From JANQGH01 sp039819285 (GTDB taxonomy: Bacteria > Pseudomonadota > Alphaproteobacteria > DSM-16000 > Inquilinaceae): 64,000 nt of DNA. Position numbers and translations under genes: made by a program. Positions 36,382-45,919 of the stretch are shown here, piece after piece. Position 1 is the stretch's first letter. The number at the start of each line of letters is the position of its first letter. Below the pieces are notes generated by a model, which saw only the letters and a program-made list of their open reading frames with translations, did not search any database and was not told the DNA's origin. The stretch lies in the NCBI GenBank assembly GCA_039819285.1, contig JBCBSH010000003.1, positions 14,800 through 78,799 of the forward strand, given 5' to 3'.

Positions 36382-37690
36382 GGTCCGTTCCGGACACATG
36401 GGTTACAGATTATTCCGGAGACATAGGTAACACATTCTTGCCGAACGGGTTCTCGATGGGCTCCAGTCGGCAAGTGTCTTGGTCGAAGTATCCGAGATCG
36501 TAGGTCATGAAGCTGGCGAGCCAGAGGCGATCGTCGACCTGTTTGATGCCGAGCTTTTGGCCGGCGAAGACGGTGGAGAGATTGACCTTCTTTCGGTTCA
36601 GGCAGATGCGGCCGCAGGCGGTGACGGTGACGGTGACGGTCTTGTCGTGGAACGGGTATTCGATCTCGGGCAGTCCGCGATAGGGCCTGGGGCTGGGCTT
36701 GTGACATTCAGCAGGCAGGCGCATGCCGAGCGCTTGATGAGGTCGCTCCTGGTTGAAGTAGGTGACGAAGTCGTCGAAGCGGGCCTGCTGTTGCAGGAAG
36801 TTGTCGCTGGCGGGTTTGGTGGTTTCCTGTTTCAGGGTCAGATGCATGCGTTCGTGGCGCCCGTTCTGCTGCGGGTTGCCGGGCTTGATGCGCTCGATCT
36901 CGATGCCGAGCCTGAGCCACCAGACGGCCAGGCGCGACAGGCCATAGAGGGCGTTGGGGCTGGCGAAGGGCACGCCATTGTCGGTGCGGATGGCGCGCGG
37001 CAGGCCGAACGCCGTGAAGACCCGCTCGAAAACGGTGAAGGCATACGCCTCCTTGGTCGAGCTCAGGGCGTCACAGGCCAGCAGATAGCGGCTGTGATGG
37101 TCGGAGACGGTCAGCGGATAGCAATAGCGCCGGTCGGCGAGCATGAACTCGCCCCGGTGATCTGGCATAGTCCGCGCACCACAGATCGTTGGGCTGACGC
37201 GAGGCCGATAGCACCGTGCCCTGGGCACGGCGGCGCCGGCCCTTACGCCGCCGGACCAGGCCGTGCCGATCGAGCACCGCATGGACCGTGCTGACCGCCG
37301 GGGTGTGGACATCCGGATAGCGCCGCGCCAGCTTCTCGCGGATCTTCGGCGCGCCCCAGCTCGGCTGCTCCTTCTTCAGCCGAACGATCAGGCTCTCGAT
37401 CTGGAACGGCAGCTTGTTGGCATGGCGGTAGGGCCGGCGCGACCGGTCCGTCAAGCCATCCAGACCTAACGATTGGTAACGCTCGAAGATCTTGTAGCCG
37501 GTCTTTCGGGATATCCCGAAAGACCGGCACAGCGGTGCCATCTTCTCACCGTCGAGCAATCTGGCCACGAAACGAACGCGCTCATCCATCGGGCTACACT
37601 CCTTCCACGGCATCCCGGGCTCCCCCAGAAATGCCAAAGTGTGTAACCCATGTGTCCGGTATGAAATGTCACCTATGTCTCGGTAAGGAC
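36382..37690 (-). mobile_element. IS481-family insertion sequence, decayed
   Basis: This element of about 1.3 kb starts 10 bp beyond the tRNA-Gly CCA. Both ends carry two related modules, CCGGACACATGGGTTACA and CCGGAGACATAGGTAACA, in swapped order and inverted orientation, as expected of imperfect terminal repeats. A target duplication is not clear. It encodes one broken transposase gene, so it is probably immobile. Confidence 0.85.
36410..37613 (-). pseudogene. IS481-family transposase, frameshifted
   Basis: The N-terminal half (MPWKECSPMDERVRFVARLL, helix-turn-helix FGISRKTGYKIFERYQ) and C-terminal half (GEFMLADRRYCYPLTVSDHHSRYLL, IRTDNGVPF, NGRHERMHLTLKQE) of a DDE transposase are in different frames. 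Compared with the usual LWCADYxGEFM, the junction at 37158-37167 has about 10 extra bases, giving the shift. The three catalytic acidic residues (in LWCADY, TDNG, and HERMHL) are otherwise present. No slippery run suggests programmed frameshifting. Confidence 0.88.
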
Positions 37691-38309
37691 ATCAAACACT
37701 TGTCGCGTTGATAGGTTGGGCGCGCCGGGTACGTGCGTCCCATTTGCCGCGGAACCTATGGGTTCATGTGCCTCGTATTCGACCCCCAACCGGGCGCCGG
37801 TCTGGCGTTGGCGGAGGCGGTAGCGAAGCGTTGCGAAGCCCGACCGCTATGGTTCCACGATGCGTTGGGTCCACGCCAAACCGAAAGAAGTTCGGCCTGG
37901 CAGGAGCGTGTCTTGCCGCGTTTGTGCGGGCAATTCGCCGCTCGCGCCACGGTCTCGTCGTACCAACCCGCCGCGGATCTGACCCATCGCAGGCTTGAGC
38001 GATCGTGGGGCGATATCGCTTTGATTGTCCGACGCTCCGTATGCCGGCAAACGCGACGCCCGGCGTCCCTTGCAGTGATTTGGTGGAGGTGGACGTCGCA
38101 GCCACAGCCATGAGACAGGTCCCAGCGCCGCACTTGCGCGCATCGGTTGCGGCGCCACCCTCGCAGGTCCAAAAATGAGAGTCCTCTACCCGGATCTTGA
38201 CAAAGGTCTTGCCCGGCGCGACGGTCAACCAATTCTGCATTGGCTGCCGAGGTGGTCGTTGGCGCGATGGAAGTGATAACAGCATGATACCTATTGAGAT
38301 TATGGTCTG
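37691..38309. other. 619 bp stretch with no convincing gene
   Basis: Several open frames exist on both strands but their translations are Arg/Pro/Ser-rich, resemble no family, and one merely runs antisense through the next gene. It may hold a decayed gene and the promoter of the ABC operon. No tRNA, repeat or strong terminator was seen. Confidence 0.5.
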
Positions 38310-39299
38310 TTGACAAACGATCCACTGCTGGCCGTCGAAGGTTTCAGCCTTCGATTTGCAGGTTCCCCCACGGACGTCGTTCAGGACATCGACTTTTTGG
38401 TGGATCGGGGGAAGACGTTGTGCATCGTCGGCGAGTCCGGCTGTGGCAAGAGCGTCACAGCCCTGGCGCTGATGGGACTTTTGCCGCCAAACGTGACCAG
38501 GATCGCCGGCGGGACGATGCGTTTCGAGGGCAAAAGCTACGATCTGTCCCGATTTGACAAGATCACCGCCCTGCGCGGTGACCGCATCGCGATGATCTTT
38601 CAGGAACCGATGACCTCGCTGAACCCGGCGTTCCGCATCGGCAACCAAATTGCCGAGGCCGTGCGCCGCCACCGCTCCGCGAGCTGGTCCGAGGCGGAAG
38701 AGGCCGCGCTCAACATCCTGCGCCGTGTCGGTATTCCCGCGGCCGAACAGCGCCTGCGCGAATACCCCCATCAACTGTCCGGTGGCATGCGCCAGCGGGT
38801 GATGATCGCCATGGCGCTGGTCAACAATCCTTCGTTACTGATCGCGGACGAACCTACCACGGCGCTCGATGTCACGATCCAGGCGCAGATCCTCGATCTC
38901 ATCCGCGAATTGCAGGATGAGATGGGCATGGGCACGATCATGATCACCCACGATTTGGGCGTCGTGGCCGAGATCGCGACCGATGTCGCTGTCATGTATG
39001 CCGGCCAGATCATCGAAATGGGGCCCGTGTCGGAGGTCTTTGCCAACCCCCAGCACCCCTACACGATCGGTCTGATGAGTTCCGTGCCGCGTCTTACCGG
39101 CCCGCGCGAACGGCTCGCGACCGTGCCCGGCACAGTGCCGACGCTGGCCCTGATGCCGCCGGGTTGCCGTTTTTCCAGCCGCTGCCCCTTCACCGCGCCG
39201 ATCTGCGCCAAGCGGCCGAACTTGCAAAGGCTGGCAACCGGACACTCAGCCGCGTGCCATTTCGCCCCGCTGGAAGACATGCTGGAGCAGAGCGCTTGA
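38310..39299 (+). CDS. Dipeptide/oligopeptide ABC transporter ATPase (DppD type)
   Basis: This 329-residue ATPase has Walker A GESGCGKS, the Q-loop IFQEPMTSLNP, signature LSGGMRQR, and Walker B LLIADEPTTALD. The C-terminal oligopeptide domain GCRFSSRCPFTAPICAKR is typical of peptide importers of this family. The start is a TTG at 38310 with no clear ribosome site. It is the first gene of a five-gene operon and overlaps the second ATPase gene. Confidence 0.93.
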   Translation: MTNDPLLAVEGFSLRFAGSPTDVVQDIDFLVDRGKTLCIVGESGCGKSVTALALMGLLPPNVTRIAGGTMRFEGKSYDLSRFDKITALRGDRIAMIFQEPMTSLNPAFRIGNQIAEAVRRHRSASWSEAEEAALNILRRVGIPAAEQRLREYPHQLSGGMRQRVMIAMALVNNPSLLIADEPTTALDVTIQAQILDLIRELQDEMGMGTIMITHDLGVVAEIATDVAVMYAGQIIEMGPVSEVFANPQHPYTIGLMSSVPRLTGPRERLATVPGTVPTLALMPPGCRFSSRCPFTAPICAKRPNLQRLATGHSAACHFAPLEDMLEQSA

Positions 39300-40405
39300 G
39301 CGAGCCCATCCTGCAAGCAAGCGACCTCGTCCGACATTTCCGCGTCGGGGGTGGGCTGTTGTCGAAAGCGGTCACGGTGCGCGCCGTGGACGGCGTCAGC
39401 CTGGACATACGGCGCGGCGAGACATTCGCGATCGTCGGCGAATCCGGCTGCGGCAAATCCACCCTGGCACGGTTGCTGATGCGCCTGTTGTCGCCGACAA
39501 GCGGCTCGATCCGCTTCGAGGGGGAAGAGATCTCCGAACTGAGCGGACGGCCTTTGAGGGATCTGCGCCGCGATATGCAGTTCATCTTCCAGGACCCTTT
39601 TTCGTCCTTGAACCCGCGCATGAGCGTCGGCCGTATCGTCGGCGAACCGCTGGAAACCCATGAACCGGACCTGGATGCGGCGGGTCGGCGTGCCCGCGTT
39701 GCCGAGCTTTTGAGACTGGTCGGGCTGCGTGCGGAACACACGGTGCGCTACCCGCATGAGTTTTCCGGCGGCCAGCGCCAGCGCATCGGCATCGCACGGG
39801 CGCTGGCGTCCGGTCCGAAGCTGCTGATCGGTGACGAGCCGGTCTCAGCGCTCGACATGTCGGTGCAGGCGCAAGTGGTCAATCTTCTGGAGGATCTGAA
39901 ACAGGACCTCGACCTGACCCTTGTGGTCATCGCCCATGATTTGGCGGTTATCCGACACATGAGCGACAGGGTGGCAGTGATGTATCTGGGCCAGATCGTG
40001 GAAAGCGGTCCTACCGATACGGTTTTTGCCCAAGCGCGCCATCCCTACACGCTGGCCCTTCTGTCGGCCATTCCCGAACCGGAGCATGGCCGGACCCGAA
40101 CCCGCGTCCCCCTTAGCGGCGAGCCGCCGAGCCCGTCGGACCCGCCGCCCGGTTGCCGGTTTCATACAAGATGCACCTTCGCCCGCGACGAATGCCGGGT
40201 CCGTTCACCCGAGCTGCGCCCCGCCCGCGACGGCCATTGGGTGGCTTGCCATTTTTGGCAGGACATCGCCGCCGCCGGTCAGGGCTTCACGCCCGACCCC
40301 GTGGCCCGGCATCGACCCAACGTGGAGCGACGTTTCGACCTCTACCGCGCTGCTTCCCTCAACAGAAGGATGACCTCAAAGGACGCACAGAACACATCAC
40401 CATGA
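39296..40405 (+). CDS. Dipeptide/oligopeptide ABC transporter ATPase (DppF type)
   Basis: This 369-residue second ATPase has GESGCGKS, FQDPFSSLNPRMSVG, FSGGQRQR and LLIGDEPVSALD, with GCRFHTRCTFARDECR in the C-terminal domain. A TTG at 39296 overlaps the stop of the first gene as TTGA and starts with SEPILQASDLV, matching the family. The C-terminal 35 residues are an unconserved tail. Confidence 0.92.
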   Translation: MSEPILQASDLVRHFRVGGGLLSKAVTVRAVDGVSLDIRRGETFAIVGESGCGKSTLARLLMRLLSPTSGSIRFEGEEISELSGRPLRDLRRDMQFIFQDPFSSLNPRMSVGRIVGEPLETHEPDLDAAGRRARVAELLRLVGLRAEHTVRYPHEFSGGQRQRIGIARALASGPKLLIGDEPVSALDMSVQAQVVNLLEDLKQDLDLTLVVIAHDLAVIRHMSDRVAVMYLGQIVESGPTDTVFAQARHPYTLALLSAIPEPEHGRTRTRVPLSGEPPSPSDPPPGCRFHTRCTFARDECRVRSPELRPARDGHWVACHFWQDIAAAGQGFTPDPVARHRPNVERRFDLYRAASLNRRMTSKDAQNTSP

Positions 40406-40448
40406 GACCACCAGAACACGAGAACACGTCCATAAGAAAGGAACGATC

Positions 40449-41960
40449 ATGACTTTCAAGACAATGACCTTGGCCGCCGCGCTGCTGGGCATGACCGCGT
40501 TGGGCGCGCAGGCGCAGGATTTGCGTATTGCCCTACAATCGGATGCCGACGTTCTGGACCCGGATCAGTCGCGCACCTTCGTGGGTCGTATCGTTTATGC
40601 CTCGCTGTGCGACAAGCTGGTGGACATCACGCCCGATCTTGAGATCATTCCCCAACTTGCCACCGATTGGGCGTGGTCGGACGACGGCACCGCGTTGACG
40701 ATGCAGTTGCGCGAAGGCGTGGTGTTTCATGATGGCACACCGTTCAACGCCGACGCCGTCGTACGCAACATCGCGCGCAGCCAGAATCTCGAGGAATCCC
40801 GCCGCAAGTCGGAGTTGAGCTCAATCATCAATACAGAGATTCTCGGCGAGTATGAGGTCCGGTTCGACCTCAGCGGTCCGGACGCGACCCTGCTGGCCCA
40901 GCTCGCCGACCGTTCCGGCATGATGGTGTCGCCGGACGCGGCCGAGGCGGCGGGGGCCGAGTTCGGCCTCAATCCGGTCTGTTCCGGCCCGTTCTCGTTC
41001 GCCGAGCGGGTGGCGCAGGACCGGATCGTCCTAGAACGGTTCGATGACTACTGGAACGCCGACGAAATCCACTTCGACAGCGTCACCTTTCTGCCGATCC
41101 CGGACACGACAGTGCGCCTGGCCAATTTGCAGTCGGGCGATATCGACATCCTGGAACGGCTGGCCGCGACCGATCTGGCGCAGGCCGAAGGCGATGATGG
41201 CATCAATGTGGAGAGCGCCGTTTCGCTGGGTTACCAAGGCATAACGTTCAACGTGAACAATGGCGACCGTGGCGACAACCCGTTCGGCAACGACGCGCGC
41301 CTTCGCCAAGCGCTGAGCTACGCGGTCGATCGCGACGCGATCAATCAGGTCGTCTTCAACGGTGCGTTCGCGCCCGGCAATCAGCCATTTGCGCCGACCT
41401 CGCCCTGGTATGACGACAACCACCCGATCCCGGAGCGCGACGTCGAGCGGGCGCGCGAGTTGCTGGCCGAGGCCGGCTATCCCGACGGGATCGAGCTTGA
41501 GGTGCAGGTACCCAACACGACCGTGCCGCTGCAACTGATGCAGGTCGTGCAGTCGATGGCCGCCGAGGCGGGGATCGATATCTCGCTGACCTCGAAGGAA
41601 TTCGCGACGTTGCTGGCCGATCAGTCGGCGGGAGACTATCAGGCAAGCCAGATCGGCTGGTCCGGCCGGGTCGACCCCGACGGCAACATCCACCAGTTCG
41701 TGACATCCGGTGGCGGCATCAACGACAGCCATTTTGCCGACCCGGAGATCGATCGTCTGTTGGACGAGGCACGTGCCTCCACGGATTCGGACGTCCGGGC
41801 GGAGAGCTATGATGCCGCCCGCGCGATCCTCAACGAGGAACTGCCGATCGTCTATCTGTATCACCAGACCTGGATCTGGGGCCTGGACGATTCGATCCAG
41901 GGCTTCACGCCCTATCCCGACGGCATGATCCGGCTCGAAGGTGTCACCATGGCGGAATGA
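40449..41960 (+). CDS. Peptide-type ABC substrate-binding protein (SBP family 5)
   Basis: This 503-residue periplasmic protein has a signal sequence (TLAAALLGMTALGAQAQ) and the family-5 pattern: LDPDQSRTFVGRIVYASLCDKL, GVVFHDGTPFNADAVV, NPVCSGPFSF and ALSYAVDRDAINQVVF. A likely ligand is a peptide or related compound; the family also binds nickel and glutathione. An AAGAAAGGAACG site precedes the ATG. A strong stem-loop follows the stop. Confidence 0.93.
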   Translation: MTFKTMTLAAALLGMTALGAQAQDLRIALQSDADVLDPDQSRTFVGRIVYASLCDKLVDITPDLEIIPQLATDWAWSDDGTALTMQLREGVVFHDGTPFNADAVVRNIARSQNLEESRRKSELSSIINTEILGEYEVRFDLSGPDATLLAQLADRSGMMVSPDAAEAAGAEFGLNPVCSGPFSFAERVAQDRIVLERFDDYWNADEIHFDSVTFLPIPDTTVRLANLQSGDIDILERLAATDLAQAEGDDGINVESAVSLGYQGITFNVNNGDRGDNPFGNDARLRQALSYAVDRDAINQVVFNGAFAPGNQPFAPTSPWYDDNHPIPERDVERARELLAEAGYPDGIELEVQVPNTTVPLQLMQVVQSMAAEAGIDISLTSKEFATLLADQSAGDYQASQIGWSGRVDPDGNIHQFVTSGGGINDSHFADPEIDRLLDEARASTDSDVRAESYDAARAILNEELPIVYLYHQTWIWGLDDSIQGFTPYPDGMIRLEGVTMAE

Positions 41961-41967
41961 TCCGTCC

Positions 41968-42006
41968 TCCGGCCCCCCCGTGAGTTGCCGCTCACGGGGG
42001 GCCGGA
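41968..42006 (+). other. Strong stem-loop between SBP and permease genes
   Basis: TCCGGCCCCCCCGTGAG pairs with CTCACGGGGGGCCGGA with one bulged C and a short TTGCCG loop. It lies just after the substrate-binding protein stop and probably protects or partly terminates that transcript. Confidence 0.7.
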
Positions 42007-42025
42007 CCACCGGAAGAACCCATTC

Positions 42026-42970
42026 ATGCTGACCTTCATCCTGCGCCGACTGCTGATCGCGATCCCGACGATCATCCTGATCACGATCTTCGTCTTCGCG
42101 CTCCAACATCTGTTGCCCGGAGATCCGATCCTCACGATGGCGGGCGAGGAGCGGGACCCGGACGTGATCGCGTTCTTGAGGGAGAAGTACCGCCTGAACG
42201 ATCCGATACCGATCCAGTATCTCGCCTGGATTGGTAACGTCCTGCAGGGCGATCTCGGCATATCGTGGCGCACCAACCAGCCGGTGCTCGAACTGATCGG
42301 CGAGAAGCTGCCGGTCACGCTTCAACTGGCGCTGATGGCGATCCTGTTCGCGATCGTGATCGGTGTGCCGACCGGCGTCCTGTCGGCGGTCAAGAAGGGC
42401 ACGCCGATCGACTACGCGGCCAACGTCGTGGCCCTGTCGGGTCTGTCGATCCCCAATTTCTGGCTCGGCATCATGCTGATCTTGCTGGTGTCGGTGCAGT
42501 GGCAATTGCTGCCGGCGTCCGGCTACGTGCCCTTGTCGGAGGATCCGGTGCGGTCTCTGACGACCATGATCATGCCGGCGTTCGTGCTGGGGACAGCGCT
42601 GGCGGCGACATTGATGCGCCATACGCGGTCGGCCATGCTGGGCGTGCTGAAATCCGACTATGTGCGCACGGCCCGCGCCAAGGGGCTGCTTGAACGTTCG
42701 GTCATCCTGAAGCACGCCTTGCGCAACGCGCTGACGCCGATCGTCACACTGACGGCCCTGCTGTTCGGCGAGCTGATCGCCGGCGCTGTCCTGACCGAGC
42801 AGATCTTCACCATTCCCGGCTTCGGCAAGCTGATCGTCGACGCGGTGTTCAATCGCGACTACGCCGTGGTTCAGGGCGTTGTGCTGGTCACCGCGGTCGG
42901 TTTCATCCTCATGAACCTGCTGGCCGACGTGCTTTATTTCCTGCTCAATCCGCGACTGAGGCAACAGTGA
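42026..42970 (+). CDS. Peptide ABC transporter permease, DppB type
   Basis: This 314-residue inner-membrane protein has about six membrane segments, the N-terminal MLTFILRRLLIAIPTIILI helix and the late EAA-loop region YVRTARAKGLLERSVILKHALRNALTPIV. It forms the translocation pore with the next permease. Its end overlaps the next gene. Confidence 0.93.
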   Translation: MLTFILRRLLIAIPTIILITIFVFALQHLLPGDPILTMAGEERDPDVIAFLREKYRLNDPIPIQYLAWIGNVLQGDLGISWRTNQPVLELIGEKLPVTLQLALMAILFAIVIGVPTGVLSAVKKGTPIDYAANVVALSGLSIPNFWLGIMLILLVSVQWQLLPASGYVPLSEDPVRSLTTMIMPAFVLGTALAATLMRHTRSAMLGVLKSDYVRTARAKGLLERSVILKHALRNALTPIVTLTALLFGELIAGAVLTEQIFTIPGFGKLIVDAVFNRDYAVVQGVVLVTAVGFILMNLLADVLYFLLNPRLRQQ

Positions 42971-43905
42971 TGGCGGATACCAGCGATCGGGCAAACAGCC
43001 TGTCCATCGACGCGCCGGCCGATGCCACCATCGACCCGTTCTTCGATCAAGACGATCCCGTCCTGTCCACAGCGCCGGAGAGCCGTGTCTGGAAGAAATT
43101 CCGATCCCATGGAAGCGCGGTTTTCGGCGGCATCCTGGTCGCCTTCTTTGTCGTCATCGCGCTTCTGGCGCCAATTTTACCGATCGCCGATCCTATCGCC
43201 ACTGATTGGGGTGCCGTCAGGCAGGCGCCGTCATGGGCGCATCCGCTTGGCACCGACGAGATCGGGCGCGATGTGCTGTCGCGAATGGTCTGGGGTGCGC
43301 AAGCCTCGCTGCTGGCCGGCGTCGTTTCGGTGGCGATCGCGGTCACGCTGGGCGTGCCGCTGGGTATCATCGCCGGCTATTTCGGCGGCTGGACCGATGC
43401 CGTCATCTCGCGCTGCACCGAGGCGTTGCTCGCCGCGCCGTTCCTGATCCTGGCCATTGCGTTGGCGGCGTTTCTGGGGCCCTCATTGACCAATGCGATG
43501 ATCGCCATCGGCATTTCCGCGACGCCAATCTTCATCCGGCTGACCCGGGGACAGGTCCTGTCCGTCAAGGCGGAAGATTATGTCGAAGGAGCGCAGGCCA
43601 TCGGTCTCTCGACACCGCGCATTCTGACCAGGTACATCTTTCCCAATGTGTTCCCGCCGGTGCTGGTGCAGGCGACGTTGACCATCGCGACCGCCATCAT
43701 CGCCGAGGCATCGTTGAGCTTTCTCGGCCTCGGTCAGCAGCCGCCGGCGCCGAGCTGGGGGTCGATGCTCAACACCGCCAAAAACTTCCTTACCCAAGCG
43801 CCCTGGATGGCGCTGTGGCCAGGAATCGCGATCTTTCTGGTCGTGTTGGGGTTCAATCTGTTGGGTGACGGCCTGCGCGATGCGCTCGACCCGCGAGAGA
43901 CCTAG
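42970..43905 (+). CDS. Peptide ABC transporter permease, DppC type
   Basis: This 311-residue permease has an N-terminal cytoplasmic leader, then GILVAFFVVIALLAPIL, the LGTDEIGRDVLSRMVWG motif of DppC-type proteins, and the EAA-loop EGAQAIGLSTPRILTRYIFPN. The ATG overlaps the preceding stop as TGATG; a GTG three bases earlier is also possible. The gene ends about 18 bp before a gamma-glutamyltransferase-like remnant. Confidence 0.93.
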   Translation: MADTSDRANSLSIDAPADATIDPFFDQDDPVLSTAPESRVWKKFRSHGSAVFGGILVAFFVVIALLAPILPIADPIATDWGAVRQAPSWAHPLGTDEIGRDVLSRMVWGAQASLLAGVVSVAIAVTLGVPLGIIAGYFGGWTDAVISRCTEALLAAPFLILAIALAAFLGPSLTNAMIAIGISATPIFIRLTRGQVLSVKAEDYVEGAQAIGLSTPRILTRYIFPNVFPPVLVQATLTIATAIIAEASLSFLGLGQQPPAPSWGSMLNTAKNFLTQAPWMALWPGIAIFLVVLGFNLLGDGLRDALDPRET

Positions 43906-43923
43906 ACTATCACTGGAGGCTGA

Positions 43924-44211
43924 GTGTCCAACATTGCCACCCGGCCGCAAGCACGCGGCACGTTTGGCGTCGCCACCTCGACCCGCCGGATCGCTTCGGC
44001 CGGCGGCCTCGACATCTTGGTTCGAGGTGGCAGCGCCTTCGATGCCGGTGTCGCGATGGGCTTTATCCCCCAAATCGTCGTGCACCATCTGAGTGGACCG
44101 GGTCGAACGATCATTGAACCGGCCATGGGTCAAGAGACGATCGCCGCCCACGGAGCCCGCGGCCGCCATACAGCGCCTCATGCAGGCTTACGAGGCGGGG
44201 CAGCGCCGTGA
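43924..44211 (+). pseudogene. Gamma-glutamyltransferase-like 5' remnant
   Basis: The first 55 residues match the start of gamma-glutamyltranspeptidases: GTFGVATSTRRIASAGGLDIL, then RGGSAFDAGVAMGF and HHLSGPG, where the family has FDAAVA and NGPGG. After about residue 62 the similarity stops and the reading frame ends at 44211. The catalytic Thr and the rest of the roughly 530-residue enzyme are missing. The GTG start is 18 bp after the peptide permease gene, so it was likely the last gene of that operon. Confidence 0.7.
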
Positions 44212-44264
44212 TATCTCCGCTTGTGACCTGCGATCGTGGGATCGACCGGCACTGGGCGATTAAA
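44157..44264 (+). pseudogene. Unidentified C-terminal gene remnant
   Basis: In another frame from the gamma-glutamyltransferase remnant, about 36 codons read EPAAAIQRLMQAYEAGQRRD and then ISACDLRSWDRPALGD before a TAA. The composition is that of a real protein C-terminus, but I cannot name the family. It looks like the tail of a gene joined to the broken transferase by a deletion. Confidence 0.35.
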
Positions 44265-44341
44265 CGGCCAGGACTTTCTGCGCGTCGTTCCCACGCTCGT
44301 TCCTATGCAGTCCTCGTCGGTGAGGCCGAGGGACGGTAGCA

Positions 44342-45040
44342 ATGGAGGCGATCGAAACAGATGAAGATCTGGTCAATGCGCTCCGCAGCGGGATCGTCGA
44401 CGAACGGTTCGTAACCGACGGCCGGGTCCTTCCGGAACGGATTCTCGCCAGCAAATTGATGGTCAGTCGGTTCCGGCTGCGCCGTGCGCTGGCTATCCTG
44501 GAAGATGATGGGTCGATTTTTCGCCGGCGCGGACAAGGGACGTTCGCTGCGCCGCCGCCCGCCGTGGAAAACGGCAATTTCCGCATCCTTGCCCGCCGTG
44601 TGACGCCCCAGGACGTTATGGAAGCCCGGCTTGAGGTCGAACCGGCTCTCGCCGCCCTGGCCGCCCAGCGTGCCTCACGTGACGAGATAAAGATGCTCGA
44701 CCGCTTGACCCGGGCGACCTTCGACGCCAGCGACACCGCAGATTACGATATTGCCGACGATGTCTTTCACTACAAAATCGCGGAGTTGGCCCACAACCCG
44801 CTTTTCCTGACGATCTACCAATCCATAAGCACGGTGCGAAAGCACGCGGATTGGACCAGCCGCCGGCACGAGACCTACTCCGAAAAAATGATCGAACAGC
44901 TGGTTCGGCAACATGAGGACCTGTTTCGGTCCATCGCGGCACGGGACCCGCGCGCGGCCGCCGAAACCATGGAAAAGCATCTTATCACGGTCTCGAATGC
45001 AATGCTGCGCGGCCGCACTTACGGTCAAGTACCCGGGTGA
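44342..45040 (+). CDS. GntR family transcriptional regulator (FadR/FCD type)
   Basis: This 232-residue regulator has an N-terminal winged helix-turn-helix (LPERILASKLMVSRFRLRRALAILEDDGSIFRRRGQGTF) and a C-terminal helical FCD effector domain (VMEARLEVEPALAALAAQRAS, HEDLFRSIAARDPRAAAETMEKHL). The FCD domain typically binds small carboxylates through a metal. It lies next to the FAH/ABC operon on the opposite strand and may control it. Confidence 0.88.
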   Translation: MEAIETDEDLVNALRSGIVDERFVTDGRVLPERILASKLMVSRFRLRRALAILEDDGSIFRRRGQGTFAAPPPAVENGNFRILARRVTPQDVMEARLEVEPALAALAAQRASRDEIKMLDRLTRATFDASDTADYDIADDVFHYKIAELAHNPLFLTIYQSISTVRKHADWTSRRHETYSEKMIEQLVRQHEDLFRSIAARDPRAAAETMEKHLITVSNAMLRGRTYGQVPG

Positions 45041-45199
45041 TCGCCCTGCCGATGGCGGACCGGCGAACGATCTCGCTTTCGCCAGACGCAAGGAGATCAT
45101 CCATCAGCACAAAACCGTACGGCAACTCAATGACGCCTTTTGCACCGCTCAGACTGGCAACGGCCGTATTCGTGGCACGTGGGGCAGATCGCCCGTGGT

Positions 45200-45919
45200 T
45201 CAGGTGACGCGGACGGTCAGGTCGCCGACGCCGTCGACATGGCCGTGCAGGACGTCGCCGCGGTCAACGGACCCGACCCCGGCAGGGGTACCGGTCATGA
45301 TCAGGTCGCCGGGCTTAAGCTCGAACAGACCGGACAGGAAGGAGATGACTTCCGGCACCTTCCAGATCAGCTGGTTCAGGTCGCCGGACTGGCGCGTCTC
45401 GCCGTTCACGGTCAGCCAGATTGCGCCTTCCGACGGGTGGCCGCAGACGCTGGCAGGCACCAAGGCCGAGCAGGGCGCGGATCGCTCAAACGCCTTGCCC
45501 ACCTCCCACGGCCGGCCCGCCTTCTTCGCCTGACCTTGAAGGTCGCGCCGGGTCATGTCGAGGCCGACCGCGTAGCCCCAGACCAGCCCCAGCGCATCGT
45601 CGATCGCCACGTCGGTGCCGCCACCACCCAGCGCCACCACAAGCTCGATCTCGTGATGCACGTCCGACGTCGCCGGGGGATAAGGAAACGTGCCGTCACC
45701 GGCGACAAGGTTGTCCGGGTTCTTCTGGAAAAAAAACGGCGGCTCCTGATCGGGGTCGTGTCCCATCTCGACCGCATGGGCGGCATAGTTGCGGCCCACG
45801 CAATAGACCCGGCGGACCGGAAAACGCTGGTCGCTGCCGGCAACCGGCAGCCAGACTTGCTCCGGCGGCGGTATCACATAATCGGCGCCAGGCCGATCGA
45901 GGGAGGCGGCGGATGTCAT
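45200..45919 (-). CDS. Fumarylacetoacetate hydrolase family protein
   Basis: This 239-residue protein of the FAH fold (hydrolase, decarboxylase or isomerase on C-C bonds) shows YCVGRNYAAHAVEMG, metal ligands in DVHHEIELVVALG, GYAVGLDMTRRDLQ and the late LKPGDLIMTGTPAGVG. The mobile-loop HE pair (HHEIE) suggests oxaloacetate decarboxylase or acylpyruvase-type chemistry. It is the last gene of an ABC operon; its start overlaps the permease stop as ATGA, so the imported compound may be its precursor. Confidence 0.92.
   Translation of the reverse strand: MTSAASLDRPGADYVIPPPEQVWLPVAGSDQRFPVRRVYCVGRNYAAHAVEMGHDPDQEPPFFFQKNPDNLVAGDGTFPYPPATSDVHHEIELVVALGGGGTDVAIDDALGLVWGYAVGLDMTRRDLQGQAKKAGRPWEVGKAFERSAPCSALVPASVCGHPSEGAIWLTVNGETRQSGDLNQLIWKVPEVISFLSGLFELKPGDLIMTGTPAGVGSVDRGDVLHGHVDGVGDLTVRVT

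Noticed and set aside
37155..37172. Programmed frameshift in the transposase
   Set aside because: There is no slippery A or T run, and about 10 extra bases are present, so a damaging insertion is more likely.
37764..38774. Minus-strand open frame of 336 codons
   Set aside because: Half is antisense to the DppD-type ATPase; the other half resembles nothing.
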